Source: Chrysochromulina tobinii (taxonomy: Eukaryota; Haptophyta; Prymnesiales; Chrysochromulinaceae). From it: a DNA stretch of 13,757 nucleotides. A program made the position numbers and the translations under genes. Of this stretch, positions 1 through 6,627 are shown piece after piece. Positions within the stretch are counted from its first letter, which is position 1. Every line of letters starts with the position of its first letter. Under the pieces are notes generated by a model. It ran no database searches. It was not told the origin of the DNA and worked only from the letters and a program-made list of their open reading frames with translations. Where the stretch lies: the NCBI GenBank assembly GCA_001275005.1, contig JWZX01002878.1:1-13757 (forward strand), written 5' to 3'.

Positions 1-796
1 GATAGCCACCGCATGCATCCAAGCAGACGCTCGTGCCCACCGTGCCTCCCGTCACCGTGCACGTCTGCATCACCACGCCATTCGGACCGAGCGGCCGTAG
101 AGGGGGAAGCCATCGGCCATCCAGCCGATCTGGGGGGAGTGCTGGCCAGCGGTCATCCCAAGTTGCTTCAGTAGGCAGCTAGGGGCCACGTGGTAATGGT
201 AGCTCGGCGACGTGGTGGAGGACGAATGACCGCCGCACTGGTCAAACGTGTTGCCCTCGAGGTAGGCCGCCGACGTGGTCCAGCCGGTGAGCGGGTACGA
301 GGGCCCGGCAAAGGGCGAGTAGATCATGCCACCATCGTACGCGACGCCAACGATGGCGCCGAGTGTAGTAAGGCTCGTCTGCTGGGCCGCGTTGTAGCGG
401 GGGTTGACAGGGATCGTGTACGTGCGCGAGCTCCCGATGGCATAGTTTGGGTTGAGACTCGCCGTCGGGTGATTCGGGCAGTGGCTGCGAGCAAGGAGCA
501 AGAGCGGGCCGGCATGCAAATTGGTGAGCGAGGTGATGTGTGCAGCGTGGGTGGCGGGGCGCAGGCAGCAGTGGGCATGCAAATTGGTGAGCGAGGTTTG
601 TGTGCATCGCGGGTGACAGGGCGCAGGCAGTGTGATGAGCCGCCTGCACTCACTTGGTCGTGATCGTGCGTGTGGTGGCCGAGGCTGTCTCCGACCAAGT
701 ATAGCTGGAGCCTTCTGTCGAGCATGTTTGCCCAAGGGCCGCGTCGAGCAGCAGGCAAAGCAACATGATTCGCAATACTAACGTTTTTCGGTCCAT
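1..796 (-). CDS. Secreted YHYH-domain protein, two exons, partial, with an apparent frameshift
   Basis: Exon 1 (796-654) starts at an ATG with AAA just before it and encodes a signal peptide: basic MDRKT, a Leu-rich core LRIMLLCLLLDAALG, then QTCS. Exon 2 (from 484) carries the YHYH family hallmarks: CPNHP near its start, then SPSYHYHVAPSCLLKQLG, HSPQIGW and DGFPLYG. Joining the exons across a GT-AG intron (653-485) restores frame and gives TTNHCPNHP. Near 93-96 the frame breaks. The open frame runs on to a TGA at 70, but the -1 frame continues the family exactly as expected (PLGPNGVVMQTC, then VCLDACGGY) and stays open to base 1. One C therefore appears to be missing in a GGCC run, either a sequence error or a young null allele. 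The gene continues past the window. The family's biochemical role is unknown. Confidence is high for the family and moderate for the splice sites. Confidence 0.85.
485..653 (-). other. Intron of the YHYH gene (169 bp, GT-AG)
   Basis: The donor is AA|GTGAGTG and the acceptor is CTTGCTCGCAG|CC in the gene sense. Removal keeps frame, with AA plus C forming an Asn codon. Most of the intron is a two-copy tandem repeat, listed separately. The donor matches the consensus well. Confidence 0.75.
511..636. repeat. Two-copy 63-bp tandem duplication inside the YHYH intron
   Basis: A 24-base core beginning GGCATGCAAATTGGTGAGCG occurs at 511-534 and again at 574-597. The following bases also match, ending in GGGCGCAGGCAG in both copies, so the unit is about 63 bp in two diverged copies. 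No third copy is visible. Confidence 0.85.
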
Positions 797-1127
797 TTTG
801 ATGCGCCGGCGGCGCAAAAAGTCTTTCCTATTCAGGCATCTCATTCATAGAGAGTTGTATGCCTCCTGCTCGTCGGACGGGGAGAAAAATGTTACGAATC
901 ATATTGCAAAGCAGCCAGCACGAAAGCCTACCAAGGAGGAAGCTGGGGACGAACTGACCGAACTGCTGCGTGCTGGTGCTGCGTGCTGGGCCTGGGGTCC
1001 TCGACGTCCTTCGCGCTTCAGTGTGTTTCGTCTTTCGACAACCTACCTTGTCTTTTCCCCCCATGCAACCACATGGATGTTTAATGAACTTTGACGACCA
1101 CGAAGTGGTGCGCGTTTTACTTACGCT
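797..1127. other. Spacer: YHYH promoter side and U2SURP 3' flank
   Basis: The two flanking genes are both on the minus strand, so this 331-bp spacer should hold the 3' UTR of the U2SURP gene and the promoter of the YHYH gene. The only candidate element I can name is an ATTAAA on the minus strand at 1085-1080, about 43 bp past the U2SURP stop, which could serve as a poly(A) signal. I see no convincing TATA box or additional gene. Confidence 0.4.
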
Positions 1128-4100
1128 TTACGCGATTTTACTTCGCCGCGGCGGGCTGCGGCTGCGGCTGCGGCTTGGGCTTCGCCGCCGCCGTCGCGGC
1201 GAGCGCGAGCGCGATTGCGAGCGCGACCAGTCGCGCCTTTTTGAGTCCTTGCTCTTGTCGTCGCGCCGGTCCTTGCTCTTGTCGTCGCGCCTATCATCAC
1301 GCCGGTCGTCCCGCCTATCATCACGCCGGTCGTCGCGCCTATCATCACGCCGGTAGTCGCGCCATTCATCACGCCCGCGCTCGTCGCGAGGATCATGGCG
1401 GCGGCGCTCCTCGCGACGGTCTTCTACTGCGCTTCTACTCAGCTCCTTGGCACCATCTCTGACCATCTCTGCCTCACGCATCGTCTCTCTGTGGAAGCCA
1501 CTGCTTGCCCTCTCCGGACGACCCTGCTGCGGCCCACCGGCTTTCGCCGCGGCCCTGGCTGGCTTCGGGGGTGAAGTGATGGGTTCGCCGTCGATGCCTT
1601 CGCCGTCAATGGCTTCACCATCGATGGCCTCGCCGTCGATGTCTTCACCGTCGATGTCTGCCGCCTGCCGCCGCCGCCGCCACCGCCGCTGCTGCCGCTG
1701 CTGAGGCCGGCGCGGCGGCCAGCCCAGCCGAGGTGGCCTGCCCTGCCTTGCCCCCCTCGTCCTCGTCCTCATCTTCGTCCCATCTCGAGGCGACAGCAAG
1801 CGTCTGCTGCTCCGAAGGTTTGGCGCCGTGTTGGGCATCGAACGCGATGGGAATCCCCGCACGAAGGGCCGCAAGCATTCTCGCGAGCATCTCGGCGCGC
1901 GAGCCCGCTGTGGAAAGGCCACTCGCCTCACAGACGGCCTCGAGTTCGCGGAGGCTGAAGGCACGCGCACGCGTCTCCTGCGCCGAAAGCGTCGACAGCG
2001 CCCCCGCCGCCGAGCCTGTCGCCGGCGTCGCACCGCCGCCTTTGCAGCTGGCCGCGCCCGCCTTGACCGCGCTGCCACCAGCGCTCATCGCTGCCGATGC
2101 GCCCGTCAGTGCCCAACACGGCGCGCCCGACGGTGCACTGCCGGGCTCGTCATCGAGCGTCATCGGCTCGCCGTCGATGTCCTCCTCCTCCTCCTCGACC
2201 GACTGCGTCGCTGGCGCGGGCGCTGCGGCAGCCCCCTCCCCATGAAGGAAGATTCGTTCGAGCTTGGCGGTCATCGAGGGCGGGAAGAGAGACCATGCTT
2301 GCCACACGTGAAGCACTTTGGTCACCTGCTCGCGCATGACCTCGAGAGCCATGCGAGACTCGAGCGCCATGTACGCCGTGCGCAGCGATCCAAAGATGGA
2401 AGGCAGGTGCGCTTGAGAACGGCTTCGGAAGGTGCTCGCCTTTGGAGCGGTGCCGAATGAGTTGTGGAGCACGTCGGAGAGGAGGAAGAGGCGCGCGAGC
2501 TTCTTCGGCACGGGCGTCTTCGCGAGCGTAAGCGCCTCAGCGAGCGTCTCGACGATCTCATCCGAGGCGGCGGCGCGGCTGATGCACCATCCCATCGCCT
2601 CCCGGATGAGAGACCTCTCAATGGTCAGCCCACGCAGCAGCGCTTCGAGGGCATCTCTCTCGCTCTCGGACAGATCACGTTCGCCGTTACGGTCCACGCG
2701 GGGCTCCTCCCACGCGCGCTGTGGCGAGCTCCTCCCACGCGCGCCTCCACCACGGCCGCGCTGTGGTGAGCTCTCCCGATAGCCGCTGTGAATGACTTGC
2801 CGCCCGCCGCCGCCGGTCGCGATGGCGCCGTGTTGGGTAGGGGAACGCGATCGCGAGCGCGAGTGAGAGCGGCGGCGCGGCGAGCGTGAGGGCGATCGCG
2901 AGGGCGATCGCGAGGGTGACCGCGCCGAGGGGGCACGCGGGCATGGCGGCGGGATCCACCGCGGCCCTCCTACCTCGAGCTGCAGCGGCGCAGTGTCCCA
3001 TGCGTCCGCATGCGCGCCCGTTCCAAGCGAGACGACCTTCCACCGATAGTACCGATGCTCGCACGAGTCGGCCTCGTAGAGGAATCGGTATTGTGGGTTG
3101 TGCACCTCTCGCTCCAAAATGATCTCTTCGAAGGCGTACCTGTGGGGAGGGGAGGGCGTCGTGATGAGCACTTGCATGCAGCCTCTCGCTCCAAAATGAT
3201 CTCGTCGAAGGCGTACATGAGAAGTACTCAGCGGCACTCAGTGCCAGTGGCCTTCAGTGGCCCTCAGTGGCCCTCAGTGGTCATCAGTGGTCATCAGTGG
3301 TCATCAGTGGCCCTCAGTGGCCCTCAGTGGTCATCAGTGGCCCTCAGCTGCGTACCCTTCCTCAGCGACGAAGAGTGCGAGCCGATCGATGAAAGTGCGT
3401 GTGCTCTCCGCGGGTGCATCGATCGGCACAGACGGGGGGGGAGCGCCTCCGCCCAACACGGCGCCCATCGCGATGCCCGCGCCCGCGCCAACACCGACGC
3501 CCCCTCCCGCGCCTGCACCGACGCCGTTGAGGACCATGGGTGGGGCCGGTGGTAGCCCAGGCGGGCCAGCGGCGTGCGACACCACAGGCAAGTGTGCTGT
3601 GAACACTTGTGCTGGCGCGAGCGGCGGCGGCGGCGGCAAGTACGCCATCGTCGCCATCGTCCCACAGGCGCCACCGATGGCGGCGATAGCAGCGCCTACG
3701 CCCGCGCCCGTTGGCATCCGGCTGAGGCCAAACGCGGCGCCAGGCGCGGCGCCAGGCGCAGTGCTCGCGGCGCCCGCGCCCTGGAATGCCGCAAGCGTCA
3801 GCGCGGGCGCCGGCTGCGACACCTTCTTGCCCCATCCAATGCGCATGATGTAGCCTCCATACTCGGTGTCATTGAGTGCGTTCATGGCGGCCGCGGCGTC
3901 CGCGCGCTCGACGAAGGCGACGAAGCCGCACAGCCGCTGGCGCTGGTGCTCCTCCTCCGTCCGTGGCCACATGATTTTCACCGACTGGATCGGACCGTGC
4001 GCCGAGAAGCGGCTGAAGAGCGACTCTTCCGACACCGATGGCGGCAAGTTACCCACGTACAGGTTGGTCGTCTCCGGATCGGCGGCGGCGGCTGCCATGG

Positions 4101-4881
4101 CCGACTCGCCGCGCTGCGCCTCGCGCTCGCGGCGCGCCTCGAATGAGTCTCGTTCGCCCCGGCTCTCACGCTCCTCTTGTTCGCGTCGGAGCTCCTGCAT
4201 GAACGAGGCAATCTGAGACGCCTTCTTGCTTCCACCGCCGACGGGCGGCGCGGCGGCGCTCACGGGAGGAGGCTCCTTTGGCTCCTTCTTGCGCGCGGAC
4301 GGGCCGACGCCTGGCAGCTCCTCGCCGTCGACGTCGTCTTCGGTCGGAAACTGGTCGAACATTGACGACCGACGAGACGCGCTCGCACCGCTGCCGCCGC
4401 CGCCCTGAGGCTCGCGCCGCGACGGGGCTGAGCTCTGGCGCGACAGGTCATCGTACGAGCGGTCGCCACGAGAGCGGTCGTCGTGCGACCGTTCGTCGCG
4501 CCCGAAGTCTTCGCGCCCGCGATCATCACGCCCGAAGTCGTCACGCCCACGGTCTTCTCCGCGCGGTGGTGGCTCCCCACGCAACTCCTCTCGTACGCCG
4601 CCCATGGTGCCGCCGCGAACAAACTTGGGCTTGCCACTGGGCGCCTCGAACTGTTCGACCCACTGCGAGAGCTCGGCGGCCGCTTCCTCCTCCTGCTGCT
4701 TGCGCTTCGCTTCCTTTGCCTCCAAGTGCTTTTGGAAGGGCGTCTTGCGCGAGGCGCCGAGCGAGAACGAAGCGAGCTTCTCGGTCGTCATGTTACGCAC
4801 GGCGCCGGGTTTGACCTGCTGGAGGCCAAAGGGTAGATGCATTGAGGGCTGTTGACTTTCCTCCTCGCCAGGCCCTGACAT
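1128..4881 (-). CDS. U2SURP: U2 snRNP-associated SURP/SR140 splicing factor (three exons)
   Basis: This protein binds the U2 snRNP in the nucleus and acts in pre-mRNA splicing. The ATG at 4881 (MSGPGEEES, A at -3) is chosen; the frame is open slightly further but without an ATG. Exon 1 (4881-3356) has a KTPFQKHLEAKEAK/FVRGG leader and an RRM at residues about 270-355, with LYVGNL, IMWPRT, LCGFVAF and GWGKKV, all typical of U2SURP. A SURP module spans the first splice junction (FIDRLALFVAEEG|YAFEEII, then NPQYRFL and HRYYRWK). Exon 2 (3139-1752 or shorter) continues with an RS stretch, a CID near residues 667-807 (ALLRGLT, KTPVPKKLARLFLLSDVLHNS) and a SAP-like motif near 904-940. Exon 3 has IDGE repeats and a C-terminal RRDD/RS domain. 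With introns 3355-3140 and 1751-1658 the CDS is 3444 nt, encoding 1147 aa, close to the usual family length. No cwf21 domain is evident. Family assignment is firm; the second intron is less certain. Confidence 0.92.
1230..1370. repeat. 24-bp repeat encoding RRDD units in the U2SURP RS tail
   Basis: On the minus strand the unit CGGCGTGATGATAGGCGCGA (plus CGAC) recurs about three times, followed by two copies of an AAGAGCAAGGAC-containing variant. It encodes alternating RRDD and DKSKD blocks ahead of the C-terminal RS dipeptides. Mixed-charge and RS tails of this kind are typical of nuclear-speckle splicing proteins. Confidence 0.8.
1579..1660. repeat. 15-bp coding repeat encoding IDGEx units in U2SURP
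   Basis: A roughly 15-bp unit (plus strand TCGCCGTCGATGGCT-like) repeats about six times and encodes DIDGE/AIDGE/GIDGE pentapeptides. Acidic D-[IVL]-D-G repeats are also seen in the C-terminal part of known U2SURP proteins, so this is probably functional protein sequence expanded by slippage. An isolated IDGE occurs again near 2170-2185. Confidence 0.85.
1658..1751 (-). other. U2SURP intron 2, candidate GC-AG intron (94 bp)
   Basis: The frame carrying the CID ends in a stop just after position 1660, while the RS tail lies in another frame. An intron from GGGG|GCAAGG to GGCGGCAG|ACATC fits: it joins an acidic DEDEDEG to DIDGEDIDGE in frame. The rival canonical solution, GT at 1794 to AG at 1665 (130 bp), is also in frame but has a poor donor (GTCGCC) and removes the SRWDEDEDEDE segment. 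A 19-bp GT-AG option (1683-1665) is too short. Confidence 0.5.
3105..3216 (-). repeat. Duplicated exon start: 35 bp at 3216-3182 copied from 3139-3105
   Basis: The first 35 bases of U2SURP exon 2 (GTACGCCTTCGA..., encoding YAFEEIILERE) recur 77 bp upstream inside the intron with a single difference (GAC for GAA, giving Asp for Glu). The intronic copy is preceded by TTCTCAT rather than a CAG acceptor, so it should not be spliced in as it stands. Confidence 0.9.
3140..3355 (-). other. U2SURP intron 1 (216 bp, GT-AG)
   Basis: Donor GAAGG|GTACGCAG and acceptor CCTCCCCACAG|GTACGCC fuse the two halves of the SURP module in frame. The first six intron bases, GTACGC, are repeated as the first six bases of the next exon. 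The intron holds a decamer minisatellite and a near-perfect second copy of the start of exon 2, both listed separately. Confidence 0.85.
3241..3350. repeat. Decamer minisatellite in U2SURP intron 1
   Basis: There are eleven 10-bp units in register. On the plus strand they take two main forms, CCCTCAGTGG and TCATCAGTGG, plus degenerate units at both ends. From 3251 the order is one CCTTCAGTGG variant, two of the first form, three of the second, two of the first, one of the second, then CCCTCAGCTG next to the splice donor. Confidence 0.95.
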
Positions 4882-5562
4882 CCTCGAGACCGCGACTTCT
4901 TTGCACAAGACCGCGACTTCGGAAAAGTTGTGTCATGTCAAGTCAAGTCAAGTCAAGTCAAGTCAAGTCAAGACAAGAAAAGCTACGACATTCCACTTGA
5001 ATGTGCAATCATGTCGACATGTCGCATATCATGTCACATAATGCATCATATACCTTTTGAACCTCGGCCACATACGTCGATACGTGGTTGATCGTGCTAA
5101 GATCGTGCATCGTCCCGAATTTTGTTAGAATTTTGGTCCATCTCGTAGTATCTCGCTCGCTCCGACTCCGACCCTTTTGCGTCGCACGCATCAAATTTTC
5201 GCCCGGACGCCCCTCTCACACTCACGAAACAGCCAGCCTAGCCCACAACCGAATAACATGCGGGTACACGGAACAGAGATCCGATGCTTGCAATACTTTG
5301 AATGCAGGCGGGGCGGCTCGGGCTCGGGGGCCCCGCACTCTTACTCACCCCGCCCCGCCCCGCTATCCCGCGGGGTAAGCCCTGGCACAGAACCAATTGC
5401 CCCCAGCGCTCGTCTCCCGACAGGTCCGTTCCAAGGTGCTCACGACTCATACACATGGACGACCGCGACAGGGCGACTTGGCTCCCGCCGCTCAGCCCTC
5501 ATGCTAGGACGCAGCACATGGTACAGCTGCCAGCGCCAGAGGGGCCGTGCGCATCAACCTCC
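4882..5562. other. Spacer between U2SURP and the cold-shock gene
   Basis: This 681-bp stretch should hold the U2SURP promoter and 5' leader and the 3' flank of the cold-shock gene. It contains a duplicated GACCGCGACTTC (4888-4899 and 4909-4920), the TCAAG pentamer run, a perfect palindrome CATGTCGACATG at 5010-5021, and a GC-rich patch near 5305-5380 with repeated CCCCGCC blocks. I see no convincing gene in it. Confidence 0.5.
4937..4976. repeat. Pentanucleotide repeat (GTCAA)7 plus one degenerate unit
   Basis: Seven perfect GTCAA units run from 4937 to 4971, followed by GACAA. The run lies about 60 bp upstream of the U2SURP start codon, so it is probably in its promoter or leader. A short piece of the same repeat occurs at 13619-13629. 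Confidence 0.95.
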
Positions 5563-6261
5563 TCACCAGCGGTCGTCGCCGCCGCGTCCTTTGCCACCGC
5601 CGCCTCCGCCGCCGCCGTAGCGATCGCCACCGCCGCCGCCGCCGCCGTAGCGATCGCCGCCGCCGCCGCCGTAGCGATCGCCGCCGCCACCGCCATAGCG
5701 ATCGCCACCGCCGCCGCCGCCGTACCGATCGCCGCCGCCGCCGCCGCCGTAGCCACCGCCACCGCCACCATAGCCACCGCCACCGTACCCGCCGCCACCT
5801 CCGCCGCTAGCGCCGCCGCCACCACCGCCTTCGTGGGTAAAGCGGCACGCGGACCCGCGCGTGCAGCGGCCCTTCTGGAAATCGAAGCAGCCCTGACCGC
5901 CACCACCGCCACCCTTGCCGCCACCGCCGAAGCCGCCACCGCCGCCGCCCCCTCCCCGCGATTCGGTCGTCCCGCCTGTCACCTTCGTCGCACGGTCCTT
6001 GCCCTTGCGATCGTCGAACTCCTTGACGAACTGCACCTCCGTGCCCTCCACGAGTGCATTGCCGTCCTCGATGACCGAGAAGTGGCAGAAGAGATCCTCG
6101 CCTCCGTCATCCGGCTTGATGAACCCGAAGCCGCGCTCGTTCCAGCGCATGGCTTTTCCGGTCTGCTTGCCGTTGCCGCCACCACCACCCTTAGGGGCGT
6201 AGTCGCGCTCGCGCTCGCGCTCGGACGGCGGCTCGCGGCGATCGTCGTCGTACCGAGACAT
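5563..6261 (-). CDS. Cold-shock domain, CCCH zinc finger, glycine-rich RNA-binding protein
   Basis: This is a predicted 232-residue nucleic-acid-binding protein. A charged N-terminus (RYDDDRREPPSERERERDY) leads into a cold-shock domain at residues about 35-100. The domain has GKAMRWNERGFGFIKP (RNP1-like, aromatic GFGFI) and DLFCHFSVI (RNP2-like), then an EGTEVQFV strand. A single CCCH zinc finger follows at about 121-140, starting CFDFQKGRC, with spacing C-x7-C-x5-C-x3-H. The tail is GGYGGGG and GGDRYGGGG repeats ending KGRGGDDRW. The ATG at 6261 has a GCC context. An in-frame ATG at 6282 would add MVSSPSA but has a weaker context. Plant CSP/GRP2 proteins have a similar plan but use CCHC zinc knuckles, so the CCCH finger is notable. 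The likely role is RNA chaperone or mRNA regulation; targets cannot be inferred. Confidence 0.9.
   Translation of the reverse strand: MSRYDDDRREPPSERERERDYAPKGGGGGNGKQTGKAMRWNERGFGFIKPDDGGEDLFCHFSVIEDGNALVEGTEVQFVKEFDDRKGKDRATKVTGGTTESRGGGGGGGGFGGGGKGGGGGGQGCFDFQKGRCTRGSACRFTHEGGGGGGASGGGGGGYGGGGYGGGGGGYGGGGGGDRYGGGGGGDRYGGGGGDRYGGGGGDRYGGGGGGGDRYGGGGGGGGKGRGGDDRW
5590..5815. repeat. Tandem coding repeats for GGDRYGGGGG/GGYGGGG units
   Basis: Imperfect units built from CCGCCG runs and CGTAGCGATCGC on the plus strand encode repeated GGDRYGGGG on the minus strand. The run is prone to length change and creates long alanine-rich shadow frames on the plus strand. Such Gly/Arg/Tyr tails commonly support RNA binding or condensate formation. 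Confidence 0.85.
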
Positions 6262-6627
6262 GGCGCTCGGGCTGCTCACCATCAAAAACGAGTCCCGATG
6301 GAAAGCATACGATAAATTGTCAGCGGATCATTGAGGAGCGCGTATGGCGTGCGGCAGCATGACTGAAGCGGTGAGAATTTCATGGCGACGACAGAGGAGT
6401 CACATGCGATAGGTGAAATTTCGAAGCCCCCGTGTACGCGCGCGAGGAGGCTGCGTCGCACATCCGCTGAGAAGTTGCCTTGCCGGCCGCGGCGGAGCTT
6501 AGGCGCTGCGGAGACAGGCGACGTCAGTCACGCGGCTCCTACTTCCCCACATGTTTCCACAAACACGTCGATAACAAACATTTTACGGATGCGCCCGTCG
6601 TTGTGTGTGAATCTGTGGTGACAACGC
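6262..6627. other. Spacer between the cold-shock gene and SERRATE/ARS2
   Basis: This 366-bp spacer should contain the cold-shock gene promoter and the 3' UTR of the SERRATE/ARS2 gene. I see no clear TATA box, canonical AATAAA, repeat or additional coding region in it. Confidence 0.4.

Larger units (their letters stand above)
1821..3474. repeat. Four copies of a GCCCAACACGGCGC motif in both orientations inside U2SURP
   Basis: The 13-mer CCCAACACGGCGC occurs at 2112-2124 and 3452-3464 on the plus strand, and as its complement near 1823-1835 and 2825-2837. The two complement copies share a longer context: TGGCGCCGTGTTGGG, a variable 4-6 bases, then AACGCGAT. They encode QHGA in the same frame; the other two copies read differently. 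I see no copy elsewhere in the window. Confidence 0.75.

Noticed and set aside
1733-2460. Plus-strand open frames opposite U2SURP exon 2
   Set aside because: They are antisense to a well-supported CID and SAP-like coding region; the Ser-rich translation mirrors acidic and Ala-rich codons.
3182-3216. Extra or alternative U2SURP exon
   Set aside because: No AG acceptor precedes the copy, and its reading frame diverges from SURP sequence after GERE-like residues, so it is treated as a non-functional duplicate.
3241-3350. CRISPR-like array
   Set aside because: The 10-bp units are directly adjacent with no unique spacers and lie inside a eukaryotic intron, so this is a minisatellite.
4882-4908. 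Longer U2SURP N-terminus starting at 4908
   Set aside because: The codon at 4908 is TTG, not ATG. Likewise the codons at 6285 (TTG), 13322 (GTG) and 12388 (GTG) are not eukaryotic starts.
5338-5352. Strong splice-donor-like GGGGTGAGTAAG on the minus strand
   Set aside because: No coding exon with protein character ends there and no paired acceptor with a downstream exon is evident. A 3' UTR intron of the cold-shock gene cannot be excluded but has no support.
5302-6315. 337-codon plus-strand open frame rich in Ala
   Set aside because: It is the antisense shadow of the Gly-rich cold-shock/CCCH gene. The CCGCCG repeats keep all frames open, and the translation has no domain character.
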